A stretch of 64,000 bases of DNA, from positions 62,001-126,000 of the forward strand of contig JAUIAD010000005.1 in NCBI GenBank assembly GCA_030425685.1, read 5' to 3'. How positions within the stretch are numbered: position 1 is the first letter of the stretch; every line of letters starts with the position of its first letter. Below the pieces are notes generated by a model. It saw nothing but the letters and a program-made list of their open reading frames with translations, did no database searches and was not told the DNA's origin. The position numbers were made by a program, and so were the translations under genes. The stretch comes from Gammaproteobacteria bacterium. Its GTDB lineage: Bacteria > Pseudomonadota > Gammaproteobacteria > Coxiellales > Coxiellaceae. Positions 18,482-27,612 of the stretch are shown here, in pieces.

Positions 18482-19681
18482 TTATTTCCCCTCCTTAGTT
18501 TTTTCGGTGGGCTTATTGCTCGTGCTAGGATTTTCTGCTTTATCTGCTTTATCTGCTTTATCTGCTTTATCTGCTTTATCTGCTTTATCTGCTTTATCTG
18601 CTTTATCTGCTTTATCTGCTTTATCTGCTTTATCTGCTTTATCTGCTTTATCTGCTTTATCTGCTTTATCTGTCTTATCTGTCTTATCTGTGCTTTTGGG
18701 AGGGGCAGCGTCGTCACTGCTTTGTAGTACTTTTAGTGAAATAAGCGGCTGCGTATATTGTTGTGTAAGTTTAGTGTTTAAAAGTATTTTTAACTGATTT
18801 TGCAAAGGCGCAATATCGTTAGGGCTTTGGTCAAAGTAGGATAGCCATTTGCTACAGGTTTCTAGTGACTGCTTATACAATGTGGGCCTATTATAAAGTA
18901 TTGCCCACTGAGCCTCAGCGAGTTTTAGCAAGATATTTTGTTTAAGAAGTAATTTTTCATTTGGCAATAACAGCGTATTGGTTGCCGGATTGATGCGGTG
19001 AATAATAAAGAGATCTTTTAACCCACTTAAATTGCCTTTTACTTTTTCCCACCAAGTGGCATTTTTAGGCGCAGGCTTTGGTGTTTTCTCTTTTTTGTTT
19101 TGTAAGGGACGTGGGACGATAGACAGCGAGCTGATTTTTTTGCTGAGTTGGTTTATTTGGGTGAGGAGGTCAGCTTTGTTCACCGTTGGCAGGGACTGCA
19201 GGTGGGTAATATCATTTCGTATGGCCGCATTCAGTGCTTCCATAAAAGGGGTTGTTTGCTTTGCGGTGCGTTGTTGCGCCAGTGACAACAGGTGGATGGC
19301 GCTTTGTGCGTCAGAGGAGAACTCAAGATGTAGCTGTGCCAGGTGGATTAAATAGGCTGCTTCGCCTTTGGCTTGTTCTGAGTGAATATTATTGTATTGC
19401 GCCAGTATGTGGCCAATATTTTTGCTATTTTTGCTTATGGTGCTTTGAACTTGTTCGTTATTTTCTTGCAGCTGTTGTACTTGGCTAATTAAAGCCCCCT
19501 GTTTTTTTTGTGCATTATCAGAGGAAATTTTAACGTTAACCCATAAGTAAGCTGAGCTAGCAAGCGCAACAACCGCAATGATCAGGCTGATAGCGGGTAG
19601 CGCTTTGCCTGACATCGGTGGGCGAGTTGGCTTATGAATCGGTGGGATAGGCTTTTTGGGAAAGGGTTTGTTGTTGCTCAT
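18482..19681 (-). CDS. hemX: HemX-like protein with an Asp-Lys-Ala repeat tail
   Basis: 399 aa. One membrane helix near residues 27-49 (LPAISLIIAVVALASSAYLW) after a Pro/Lys-rich cytoplasmic start, then a periplasmic coiled-coil and helical region typical of gammaproteobacterial HemX. Function is unclear, although the gene sits with hemD and hemY. The C-terminus is odd: about 17 tandem (D-K-A/T) tripeptides from a 9-bp minisatellite, then a short Ser/Thr/Lys tail. Copy-number changes would keep frame, so the tail is probably a variable spacer. Confidence 0.85.
   Translation of the reverse strand: MSNNKPFPKKPIPPIHKPTRPPMSGKALPAISLIIAVVALASSAYLWVNVKISSDNAQKKQGALISQVQQLQENNEQVQSTISKNSKNIGHILAQYNNIHSEQAKGEAAYLIHLAQLHLEFSSDAQSAIHLLSLAQQRTAKQTTPFMEALNAAIRNDITHLQSLPTVNKADLLTQINQLSKKISSLSIVPRPLQNKKEKTPKPAPKNATWWEKVKGNLSGLKDLFIIHRINPATNTLLLPNEKLLLKQNILLKLAEAQWAILYNRPTLYKQSLETCSKWLSYFDQSPNDIAPLQNQLKILLNTKLTQQYTQPLISLKVLQSSDDAAPPKSTDKTDKTDKADKADKADKADKADKADKADKADKADKADKADKADKADKADKAENPSTSNKPTEKTKEGK
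18534..18686. repeat. 9-bp minisatellite inside hemX
   Basis: Fifteen perfect copies of TCTGCTTTA run from 18534 to 18668, followed by two variant copies TCTGTCTTA to 18686. On the coding strand each unit encodes Asp-Lys-Ala (Thr in the variants). The near-identity of units points to recent slippage or recombination. Confidence 0.97.
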
Positions 19682-19742
19682 TTATAAACCTCTGGATCAA
19701 ATAAAGCATGTAAAAGATAGTAATATTACAATTTTAGCACTG

Positions 19743-20489
19743 TCATGATACATCGGCATAGTAGTTTAGTAAGGCTTCAATAATGGCGGCATCGCTGGCG
19801 TTGTCAGCAATGATGTTGGTCTGTAGATTCAGCGAGCATGCTAACGCTTTCATTTTAGTGCTAATGACAAGGAGAGGAATTTTTCGCAGCTGGTCATACT
19901 GTGTTGCTGGTAAATATTTGCTCCAGTTCAACAAGCTTTCCTTGCTGGTAAGAATGACAATGTCTGCTGGTTGTTGTAGCAGCGTTTGCAAAATATGGGT
20001 ATCCACATCGGGTGGCTGTCGTCGGTAGCTTTCGACAAAAATAATATCAGCACCGCGTTGTTTTAAAGTCGTTGGTAAGAGGGGGCGTGGATTTTCACCA
20101 CAACAAATATAAACGGTCTTGCCAGTAATCTGTTGTAGTTGTGGCAATGTGAGTAGGCCTTCAGAATTATATTGTGATGGTGTTTGGCTGCAAGGGATTT
20201 TTTTTTCTAAAAGAGCTCTTTCAGTTGCTGGGCCAATGGCCAAGCACGGCGCGCTGATCTTTTGCTGTTGCCAATACTCAGCGCTAAAGTTAACGGCATT
20301 AGCGCTTAAAAAAATAATAATATCGTTGTCTTGAGGTGGTGCCATGTCGCTGGCTAGCGTTTTTTTTTCAATACGCAGCATGGGTAAGAGGATACTCTTA
20401 CCGCCATGCTGAGAGATTTTATTTTCCAGCGCTTCTGTCTGATGAATTGGCCTGGTAATAATGGCAGTTATGCCGTTTAGTGTTTGCAT
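19743..20489 (-). CDS. hemD: Uroporphyrinogen-III synthase
   Basis: 248 aa from ATG 20489, whose TAATG overlaps the stop of the upstream gene; a longer frame from 20528 is unlikely. Two-lobed HemD pattern: ITRPIHQTEAL at the start, IIFLSANAVNF, AIGPATERALL, VYICCGENPR, SYRRQPPD and DIVILTSKESLLNW. It cyclises hydroxymethylbilane to uroporphyrinogen III in the cytoplasm, directly after HemC in tetrapyrrole synthesis. The usual hemC-hemD junction is interrupted by a yqfO-like gene. Confidence 0.92.
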   Translation of the reverse strand: MQTLNGITAIITRPIHQTEALENKISQHGGKSILLPMLRIEKKTLASDMAPPQDNDIIIFLSANAVNFSAEYWQQQKISAPCLAIGPATERALLEKKIPCSQTPSQYNSEGLLTLPQLQQITGKTVYICCGENPRPLLPTTLKQRGADIIFVESYRRQPPDVDTHILQTLLQQPADIVILTSKESLLNWSKYLPATQYDQLRKIPLLVISTKMKALACSLNLQTNIIADNASDAAIIEALLNYYADVS

Positions 20490-20818
20490 TATTCCGCGGT
20501 GAAATACTCTTTCATGGTAATTTTCCAAAAACCATAAGCAGGGTTTTCATAAGGATGTGCTAGAACTAAGGCTGAGAGCACATCTTCTAAAAATTCATCC
20601 GCGCACACGGTTTCGACTTTGTATTCTTTTACTTTTTCTAATTTATTGATATCACCAATGGCGGGGTGGCTGCCTGTTAAAGCACGAAACTGTCCTGTTC
20701 CTAATGTTTGCCAAGCGCAGCAGTCATAATTGCCCACGCTGCCAGCACCTTTAGCAAAAACCGCTGCTTTGGTGGCTTCCAGATGTGACTCTGGAACATA
20801 AAAATAAATTTTGTACAT
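20489..20818 (-). CDS. YqfO/NIF3-like CutA-fold protein
   Basis: 109 aa from ATG 20818 (MYKIYFYVPESH); an upstream in-frame start at 20845 would add nine residues. VPESHLEATKAAVFAKGAGSVGNYDCCAW and the closing AHPYENPAYGF match the stand-alone YqfO/CutA-like domain that is also inserted in NIF3-family proteins. It is predicted to trimerise. Its biochemical role is not established. The stop overlaps the hemD start, so it is co-translated with hemD, and it lies 152 bp downstream of hemC. Confidence 0.75.
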   Translation of the reverse strand: MYKIYFYVPESHLEATKAAVFAKGAGSVGNYDCCAWQTLGTGQFRALTGSHPAIGDINKLEKVKEYKVETVCADEFLEDVLSALVLAHPYENPAYGFWKITMKEYFTAE

Positions 20819-20997
20819 AATTGGATCCATCCGGTAAAAATTCATCCCTTATTACAGTCTAAGGGATTTTAGATGTTTTGCAAAACAAAATGGGTAATTG
20901 TTGATGATGTATCGTAAAATTACTGCTGACGCTGCATAAAAACAAATGTAGTCAAGAGTATTACTTAACACGAGCAGCCTATCTGGAGTTTGGTGCT

Positions 20998-21918
20998 TTA
21001 CAAATTAAGCAATTCTTTGGCGCCATCAATAAGTAGCGTTTCAGCAACGTCACTACCTAATGTCGTTGCTTCTGCTAATTTTCCACTTTTACTAGCGTTA
21101 ATAACACGCGAGCCATCAAGCGCTCCAACCATAGCGTTTAATGTTAGTGTGTTTTTTTCAATAGTAGCGTGTGCGCCTATGGGGGTGAAGCAATCACCGC
21201 CTAATATGCGATTAACAGCGCGCTCGGCTTCAATGCAAATAGCGGTTTCAGTATCATTCAAGGGTGCCAGTAAATTGCAGGCTTCTTCATTATCCTCACG
21301 GCATTCGATGCCGATAGCACCTTGCCCAATGGCAGGAATAAAAAGAGAGGGATCTAAATATTCAGTAATTTGTTGTTCGAGCTTTAATCGTGTTAATCCG
21401 GCAGCTGCCAACAAAATAGCATCGAATTCGCCGGCAGCTAATTTCGCTAGGCGGGTACCCACATTGCCGCGTAGTAGTTTAATTTGTAGGTCAGGGCGTA
21501 ATGCAAGTAATTGGCATTGCCGACGTGGGCTCGCTGTACCGATAATAGCGTTGTTAGGTAATGCATTTAATGATTCGTGTTTTATCGCAAGAAAAGCATC
21601 GCGTGGGTCAGCGCGTTTGCAGACGCAGGCAAGTTGCAAACCTTTGGGTTGTGTTACTGATAAATCTTTTATGGAGTGCACGGCAATATCAGCTTGGCCG
21701 GAGATAAGTAGTTGCTGTAGCTCTTTAGCAAATAAATTTTTGCCGCCAATTTTATTAAGCGCAACATCTTTTTTTCTGTCACCTTCTGTGGTTTTGCCAA
21801 GGATTTCGACGGTGATGTCTGGGTGATGTTGTTGTAATTGTGCTTTTACATATTCTGTTTGCCATAAAGCTAAAGGGCTTTGTCGCGTTGCGATGATTAG
21901 TTTTTGTTTGTTTTTCAA
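20998..21918 (-). CDS. hemC: Porphobilinogen deaminase (hydroxymethylbilane synthase)
   Basis: 306 aa, close to the E. coli length of 313. ATRQSPLALWQTEYV at the start, KDLSVTQP, GTASPRRQCQLL, RGNVGTRLAKL (substrate-binding arginines), and the dipyrromethane-cofactor cysteine in LGGDCFTPIGAHA near residue 242. It polymerises four porphobilinogens to hydroxymethylbilane for hemD. First gene of the haem block. A weak stem (CTCCC ... GGGAG) lies just upstream, between it and the preceding acyltransferase gene. Confidence 0.96.
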   Translation of the reverse strand: MKNKQKLIIATRQSPLALWQTEYVKAQLQQHHPDITVEILGKTTEGDRKKDVALNKIGGKNLFAKELQQLLISGQADIAVHSIKDLSVTQPKGLQLACVCKRADPRDAFLAIKHESLNALPNNAIIGTASPRRQCQLLALRPDLQIKLLRGNVGTRLAKLAAGEFDAILLAAAGLTRLKLEQQITEYLDPSLFIPAIGQGAIGIECREDNEEACNLLAPLNDTETAICIEAERAVNRILGGDCFTPIGAHATIEKNTLTLNAMVGALDGSRVINASKSGKLAEATTLGSDVAETLLIDGAKELLNL

Positions 21919-21981
21919 ATTGCCGCCCCTTGCTAATTCTCCCTGGTTGCGTCGGGGGAGAGTAAGACCTTGTGGTATGTT

Positions 21982-22884
21982 TTATAATTTTAGCTGTTCT
22001 AGTTCAGCATCTTTTTCTTGCCAAACTTCATTGAGCCACGATTGAATGTCTTTGCGATAGGCGCGGTCATTGTAGTAATCACCAATAAGATTGTCAGTGA
22101 CGGGGCGTAATTGGTAGCGAAAAGATATCTTTTCAAAGTCACCACATAAAAATTGCCAAAAGCTTAAGTTTGGTTTGGAGTAAGCAATCGTAGCGTCGAG
22201 AATGCCGCTGAGATGGCCGTCCATTTCTTTTAACACAACGGCGAGGGCGCCCACTTTTGGTTTAAGTAAATGTTGGTAAGGGGAGCGTTGCTTTTCCTTT
22301 TTTGCCGGACTAAAGCGTGTGCCTTCAACAAAGTTCATAATGGTGGTGGGGAATAATTTAAATTTTTCACAGGCTTGTTTTGATGTTTCTATATCTTTGC
22401 CTTTAAGCGCTGGGTTTTTACGAATTTGCTCGCGGGTGTGGCGCTCCATAAAAGGATAGTCCAAGAACCAACACGCAAAACCAGCTAGCGGCAAGGACCA
22501 GAGCAATTCTTTTTTCATAAAAAATTTAATCAGCGGTGTTTTGCGATTAAAAACATAACCTAGCACTAAAATATCCACCCAGGTTTGGTGGTTAGCCAGT
22601 AAGACATACGTGTTTTTGGTGCTGAGTTTGTGGTTGCCCTCAATATTTGACTGAATGTCCCATTTGCTATGCGAAAAAAGATGGAGGATCGCTTTGTTAA
22701 GGGTCATCCAGGTGGCGGGGATTTGGTGTAGAAACCAAGTCATAAAGTGGCGCCATCCTTTGATAGGGATAATCCAGCGAAACGGCGCAAAAATAATAAC
22801 GGCTAAAGCGCATAGTATCATGGTGATAAACAGCATAATGCCGCTAATAACGCCGCGTAGGGGGTTAAGAATAAATTTTTGCAT
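21982..22884 (-). CDS. 1-acylglycerol-3-phosphate acyltransferase family protein (YihG-like)
   Basis: 300 aa. Hydrophobic N-terminal segment (about 10-40), then the acyltransferase motif HX4D in NHQTWVDILVL (about 97-107), a second block FMKKELLWSLPLAG and the VEGTRFSP substrate motif near 205. These are PlsC-superfamily features; the length and FMERHTREQIRKNP block resemble YihG/YihG-like enzymes. Probable role: acyl transfer to a lysophospholipid at the inner membrane. It lies 14 bp from the upstream secreted-protein gene and may be co-transcribed with it. Confidence 0.85.
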   Translation of the reverse strand: MQKFILNPLRGVISGIMLFITMILCALAVIIFAPFRWIIPIKGWRHFMTWFLHQIPATWMTLNKAILHLFSHSKWDIQSNIEGNHKLSTKNTYVLLANHQTWVDILVLGYVFNRKTPLIKFFMKKELLWSLPLAGFACWFLDYPFMERHTREQIRKNPALKGKDIETSKQACEKFKLFPTTIMNFVEGTRFSPAKKEKQRSPYQHLLKPKVGALAVVLKEMDGHLSGILDATIAYSKPNLSFWQFLCGDFEKISFRYQLRPVTDNLIGDYYNDRAYRKDIQSWLNEVWQEKDAELEQLKL

Positions 22885-22898
22885 GTTGCTCTCCGTTG

Positions 22899-23372
22899 CT
22901 AGAAACCCAATTCTTGTGGGCTGCCGCCTTTTAGCTGGTCGGCTACTTGGTAAACGTTTTTATTACTTTGTTGGGTCATGGGTTTGAAATAGCAGTCACT
23001 TTGTTTTTCTGAAATGCAATTTTGATAACCATGTTTTTTCTTTTGCCATTTGCCGCCGCTAGGGGTAAAAGCCAGCTTATTGTATTGCAAGTGAATCATG
23101 AAAGTAAGTCGGTTATCACCCTGATAGAGACAATAAACACTGCCAACGTTAGCGCCTTGCCATTGAGCGCCTAAAAAGCGTGATACTTTGTCGGCAAAAG
23201 ACTGTTGATGGCTTAGCCAACCGCCATGGGCTTCCCAGTTCATGTTTTTGCGATCTTTATATAATTTTTGAACAGACGGGCAGGTGATGGTGCCGGCGGG
23301 TAATTGTGTGCTAGTGGCGGCTAAAGAGCTACTACAAAGTATGAAAAGTGTCAGAGATATAAGTAATCGCAT
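22899..23372 (-). CDS. Secreted Cys-containing protein, unknown
   Basis: 157 aa. Signal peptide MRLLISLTLFILCSSSLAA with a likely cut near residue 19. The mature part has about four cysteines (TCPSV, YCLYQG, NCISE, DCYF) suiting periplasmic disulphides, and FLGAQWQGANVGSVYCLY. The pattern of CP-, W-G- and CxY elements recalls DUF3757-type proteins of Legionella-like bacteria, but I cannot confirm that. Upstream of the acyltransferase with a 14-bp gap. Confidence 0.6.
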   Translation of the reverse strand: MRLLISLTLFILCSSSLAATSTQLPAGTITCPSVQKLYKDRKNMNWEAHGGWLSHQQSFADKVSRFLGAQWQGANVGSVYCLYQGDNRLTFMIHLQYNKLAFTPSGGKWQKKKHGYQNCISEKQSDCYFKPMTQQSNKNVYQVADQLKGGSPQELGF

Positions 23373-23591
23373 GGGTGAGATCTCTCGTCGTTTTGGCTAT
23401 TGGGTTAGTAACATTAAACGTTAAAGTTGGATTATAAGCCTACTTTTGCATATTTTATACCCCTTTTGTGGTTTTATAAGACGAAATCTAGGCAGGAGTG
23501 TCAGGGCGCATTAAAACTGTGAAGCTCATGATTGCGTGTTGCTAATAGTCGTAGTAGGGTGAGTCGCCTAGCGCATCATAGAGGAACGACG

Positions 23592-24230
23592 ATGGCAAAA
23601 TTACACTTTTATTACTCCGCCATGAATGCCGGCAAGAGCACAACCTTGCTGCAGTCTAGCCACAATTATAATGAGCGGGGAATGGACACTTTATTATTTG
23701 CTCCCGCCATTGATAATCGCTTTGGCGTTGGTAAGATTACCACGCGAATTGGTCTGCAGGCAGATGCTGTTATTATCGCTAAAGATACCGACATTTTCAC
23801 CTATGTTAGCGACAGTGCGGCTGGCAATAGCAATCTGCGCTGCGTGTTAGTTGATGAGGCGCAATTCTTAACGAAAGTGCAAGTGGCGCAGCTGGCGCGG
23901 ATTACCGATGACCTTGATATTCCTGTGCTCGCTTATGGTATACGCACCGACTTTCGTGCTGAGCCTTTTGAGGGCAGTCAATATTTGCTCGCTTGGGCTG
24001 ATGTTTTGACTGAAATTAAAACAATATGTCATTGTGGGCGTAAGGCTAGCATGAATATGCGTATTGATGCTGACGGTAAAAAGATTCAAACCGGAGAGCA
24101 AGTGCAAATTGGTGGTAATGAGAGTTATGTTGCGACCTGTCGTCATCATTTTCGCTTGGGACAGGCACATTCGACATCGCAAGTTAGCATATCAAAAGAT
24201 GAACAGATTTATTGTGAAGAGAAGGTGTAA
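23592..24230 (+). CDS. tdk: Thymidine kinase
   Basis: 212 aa from ATG 23592, after GAGGAACGACG; a longer frame to 23532 lacks family similarity. The start [17 protein letters not shown] is nearly that of E. coli Tdk, with the P-loop at 9-16. VLVDEAQFL holds the catalytic Glu and the Walker B. Four zinc ligands are expected from CHCGRK and the C-terminal CRHHF, and a lasso loop [10 protein letters not shown] binds thymidine. It salvages thymidine to dTMP in the cytoplasm. Confidence 0.96.
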   Translation: MAKLHFYYSAMNAGKSTTLLQSSHNYNERGMDTLLFAPAIDNRFGVGKITTRIGLQADAVIIAKDTDIFTYVSDSAAGNSNLRCVLVDEAQFLTKVQVAQLARITDDLDIPVLAYGIRTDFRAEPFEGSQYLLAWADVLTEIKTICHCGRKASMNMRIDADGKKIQTGEQVQIGGNESYVATCRHHFRLGQAHSTSQVSISKDEQIYCEEKV

Positions 24231-24304
24231 TTTACAGCATTTCTTCTATATAATGGCGCGCAAGTAGTGATAATGGCGATGTTGCTGGGTGTCTTTGTAT
24301 TTAT

Positions 24305-25615
24305 ATGAAAAGTTATAGTATCGATATGCCAAGATCTTCTTCTCTTAAGACCGCGTGGCAACCCTGGTTGGTGTGCTTTTCTGCGGCGCTGTTTTTCTTT
24401 TTTGAATTTATCCAACTGAATATGTTTAATGCCATTGGTCCTGGGCTGATGAAAGACTTTGGTATTAAGGCGACGGTGCTGGCTGAGATTTCTGACAAAT
24501 ATTTCTTAGCAAACATTATTTTTCTCTTTCCAGCCGGCATGATCCTCGATCGCGTGTCTACTCGACGCACTATCTTGATTGCGCTTTTTGTCAGTATCCT
24601 TTGTACGTTTGGCTTTGCTATTGCTACGGCTGTTTGGCAGTTGATGGCTTTTCGTTTTATTACTGGGGTGGCAGGTTCATTTTGTTTTCTGAGTTGCGTG
24701 CGCTTGGCTTCGCGCTGGTTTGAGCCACGGCAAATGGCGCTCGTGATTGGCTTAGTGGTTACTTTTGCCATGATGGGTGGCATGGTAGCGCAAACACCGT
24801 TAACCGTATTAACAGAGCACTTTGGTTGGCAGACGGCGGTTGTTATTGATGCTAGTGCCGGACTGGTAATGTTATTGCTGGTATTTTTGTTTGTGAAGGA
24901 CCGCCCTGATTCTGGGGCTGTGCAAGATGACCACGGAGCACATTCGTTAACAGGGCGCGCCTTTTGGTTGGCGTTAAAGCGTACGCTGTTGCGACGGCAA
25001 AATTGGTTAGGTGGGCTTTATACTTCGTTGATGAATTTGCCGATCTTTTTGTTGGGTGCTATCTGGGGTATTTTCTATTTAACGCAAATTCATGGGCTTA
25101 GCCGTGCTGAAGCATCGGTGGTTACCTTGATGCTTTTTGTTGGTACGATTATTGGTTCGCCTGTGGTCGGTTGGATTTCCGACTTTATGCGTTCGCGTAA
25201 AGTGCCGATGATTGTTGGTGCAATTTTTTCATTACTTCTTATTTTAGCATTAATCTATGTGCCGGATTTGTCGTTGTTTAGCTTAATTATTATTTTCTTT
25301 GGCGTCGGCTTTTTTACCAGCACGCAGATTATAAGTTATCCATTAATTGCTGAGAGTAATCCGTTGTCGTTAACCGCGACAGCTGAAGGAATGGCGTCAG
25401 TATTAATTATGGCAGGGGGCTATACGCAAGTCTTCTTTGCCTATTTGATGCAGCGTCAATGGCATTCCATTTATGTCCATGGTATTCCAGTTTATACCTT
25501 GAGCGAATATCGCTTGGCGTTAAGCATTATGCCGATCGCCTTTATCATTGCTTTGGTGTTCGCTTTTATAGTTAAAGATACTCGTTGTAAGGCCTTTAAA
25601 GAAGATCATGAATAA
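24305..25615 (+). CDS. MFS transporter (first of a tandem pair)
   Basis: 436 aa with about twelve membrane helices. MFS loop motif in FPAGMILDRVSTRRTILIA (between helices 2 and 3) and VGWISDFMRSRKVPMIVG in the second half. EFIQLNMFNAIGPGLMKDF near residue 40 is repeated almost exactly in the next protein. Substrate unknown; two-gene sets like this are common in Legionella-type genomes. It overlaps the next gene by 8 bp (ATGAATAA context), so they are made together. Confidence 0.85.
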   Translation: MKSYSIDMPRSSSLKTAWQPWLVCFSAALFFFFEFIQLNMFNAIGPGLMKDFGIKATVLAEISDKYFLANIIFLFPAGMILDRVSTRRTILIALFVSILCTFGFAIATAVWQLMAFRFITGVAGSFCFLSCVRLASRWFEPRQMALVIGLVVTFAMMGGMVAQTPLTVLTEHFGWQTAVVIDASAGLVMLLLVFLFVKDRPDSGAVQDDHGAHSLTGRAFWLALKRTLLRRQNWLGGLYTSLMNLPIFLLGAIWGIFYLTQIHGLSRAEASVVTLMLFVGTIIGSPVVGWISDFMRSRKVPMIVGAIFSLLLILALIYVPDLSLFSLIIIFFGVGFFTSTQIISYPLIAESNPLSLTATAEGMASVLIMAGGYTQVFFAYLMQRQWHSIYVHGIPVYTLSEYRLALSIMPIAFIIALVFAFIVKDTRCKAFKEDHE

Positions 25616-26927
25616 TCCTGCTAACCATGCTGCATCCACTCACGTGAGTGGTGGTGCTAATTCTTTACGTGCTTGGGTTGTGTGCTTAAGTGCGTCGCTA
25701 TTTTTCTTTTATGAATTTATTCAAATGAATATGTTTAATGCCATTAGTGAGTCATTAATGCATTCCTTTCATATTGACGCAACGGGTTTAAGCCGTATGT
25801 CAGCCTTTTATTTTATTGCTAATGTGTTGTTTTTATTTCCGGCGGGTGTGTTGCTAGATCGATTCTCAACCCGCAAGATTATTCTTGTGTCATTAACTAC
25901 TTGTATTATTGGTACCTTTTTGTTTTCAACAGCGCAGGGTGAGATATCCGGAACAATTTATCGCTTTATAGCGGGTATTGGTGCGGCATTTTGTTTTTTA
26001 AGCGTTATTCGTTTAGCCAGTCGCTGGTTTCAGGCTACACACTTGGCCCTGGTAACGGGTATCGTTGTTACCATTGCGATGGCAGGAGGAATGGTCGCGC
26101 AAACGCCATTGCGTTGGTTGGTTAGTGTTATGTCATGGCGTCATGCTTTGTGGATTGATGCAGCGTTGGGTGTGGTTATTTTTGTCGTTATTTATTTAAC
26201 GGTGCGTGATTATCCGCCGGAATTTCAGCAGCAGCATGACAAGGAACTGCAAGAACTGCATCAAATGGGTTACTGGCGAAGTATGGGTTTGGCCTTTTTG
26301 CGTTTGCAAAATTGGTTGGGCGGCATTTATACCTGTTTGATGAATTTGTTATTGATTATTTTAGGTGGATTGTGGGGTGTCGCTTATTTGCATCATGCGC
26401 ATGGTGTTTCTAAACTGCAAGCGACCAATATTAGCATGATGTTATTTTTAGGGACCATTATTGGTGCCCCGATTGTTGGTTGGTGGTCTGATAGAATAGG
26501 CCTGCGCCGTTTACCCATGATGATAGGGGCAATTGTTTCATTCGTTTTGGTGCTGGTGTTGATTTATATGCCGCATTTATCCTTTTCCGCCTTAATCGCT
26601 TTATTTTTAGTGTTAGGGTTTACCACCAGTACGCAAATTATTGGCTATCCTATTGTGGCAGAAAGTAGTTTGGCGGCCATTACGGCGATGTCGGTGAGTG
26701 TTGTTAATATCACCACGCAAGGTGGTATTGCTGCTTTTGAACCGCTGTTTGGTCACTTGATGGATATACATGCCAGACTTGTTCAGCACCATCAAAGTTA
26801 CGTATACTTGGCAGCGGATTTTAAATGGGCGATGTGGTTGTTTCCCATTGGTTTTGCGTTAGCATTTTTTGCTGCATTGGCGCTGAATGAGACCTATTGT
26901 AAACCGCGAGAAGATTCGCCTAACTGA
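25608..26927 (+). CDS. MFS transporter (second of a tandem pair)
   Basis: 439 aa, about twelve helices, a clear paralogue of the preceding gene over its whole length (FEFIQ/YEFIQ-NMFNAI, FPAG-LLDR-STR, RLASRWF, GGMVAQTPL, GFTTSTQIIGYPI). Substrate unknown. Whether the two act as a hetero-oligomer or as two separate carriers cannot be told. The start overlaps the end of the first copy. Confidence 0.85.
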   Translation: MNNPANHAASTHVSGGANSLRAWVVCLSASLFFFYEFIQMNMFNAISESLMHSFHIDATGLSRMSAFYFIANVLFLFPAGVLLDRFSTRKIILVSLTTCIIGTFLFSTAQGEISGTIYRFIAGIGAAFCFLSVIRLASRWFQATHLALVTGIVVTIAMAGGMVAQTPLRWLVSVMSWRHALWIDAALGVVIFVVIYLTVRDYPPEFQQQHDKELQELHQMGYWRSMGLAFLRLQNWLGGIYTCLMNLLLIILGGLWGVAYLHHAHGVSKLQATNISMMLFLGTIIGAPIVGWWSDRIGLRRLPMMIGAIVSFVLVLVLIYMPHLSFSALIALFLVLGFTTSTQIIGYPIVAESSLAAITAMSVSVVNITTQGGIAAFEPLFGHLMDIHARLVQHHQSYVYLAADFKWAMWLFPIGFALAFFAALALNETYCKPREDSPN

Positions 26928-26977
26928 TATTTTCTAAAAAGGGGCGTTACCAGGGCTTTGGGTAAAAGGGAAAAATA

Positions 26978-27595
26978 ATGAAAAGAATACTAGTGACTAT
27001 CTTTTTATTGCTAGGGAATTTTATGCTAGCGGGATGTTCTTCATCCTCTTCGCCACCAGCACATCCGGGTAATGTGTGCTTGGTCTTTCATCAGTATCCT
27101 AAATGGTATTGGGCGGTGCGTGATGTTGCTAAAAAGTGGCATGTGCCGATTAGTTTGCAAATGGCTTTTATTTTTCAAGAATCACATTTTCGTTATGACG
27201 CTGCGCCTGTTGGTGGTTTGTTGTCAGAATATATTCCTTGGTTTCGCCCTACCTCGGCTGAAGGTTATGCGCAGGCGATAGATGACACCTGGCATCGTTA
27301 TGTTCGTTCCGAAAAGAAAATTAGTGCTGATCGCGATAATTTTGCAGATGCGGTTGATTTTATCGGTTGGTATGTCAATCAGGTTAATTATCGCCTTGGT
27401 ATTAAAAAAAATGATTCTTATCGTAATTATTTAGCTTATCATGAAGGTATTCAAGGTTATCATCATCATAGTTATCGTCGTAAAGGGTGGTTAAGACGCG
27501 TTGCCAAAAAGGTGCAAGCGCGGGCGTATCGTTATCACTTACAATTGAGTAGGTGCGTGCAGTCTTTGCCGAAAAAACCTTGGTGGTATTTGTAA
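26978..27595 (+). CDS. Lysozyme-like (SLT-fold) lipoprotein
   Basis: 205 aa. Lipobox MLAGC (Cys20), then Ser-rich linker. Residues 45-165 resemble a transglycosylase SLT domain: WHVPISLQMAFIFQESHF, with the family's catalytic Glu at E68 in the ES motif, and NYLAYHEGIQGYHHHSYR matching the NxxLAYxxGxxGY block. It probably cleaves peptidoglycan in the periplasm from a lipid anchor. GGGAAAAATAATG gives a plausible ribosome-binding site. It follows the MFS pair with a 50-bp gap. Confidence 0.75.
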   Translation: MKRILVTIFLLLGNFMLAGCSSSSSPPAHPGNVCLVFHQYPKWYWAVRDVAKKWHVPISLQMAFIFQESHFRYDAAPVGGLLSEYIPWFRPTSAEGYAQAIDDTWHRYVRSEKKISADRDNFADAVDFIGWYVNQVNYRLGIKKNDSYRNYLAYHEGIQGYHHHSYRRKGWLRRVAKKVQARAYRYHLQLSRCVQSLPKKPWWYL

Positions 27596-27612
27596 TCGTT
27601 GGCTATTGTCGG

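Noticed and set aside
18405-18797. Long plus-strand frame with Leu-Ser-Ala repeats
   Set aside because: It is the antisense reading of the hemX minisatellite; every frame of a 9-bp repeat without stops stays open.
20990-21826. 278-codon plus-strand frame
   Set aside because: Antisense shadow of hemC, which has full family motifs on the other strand.
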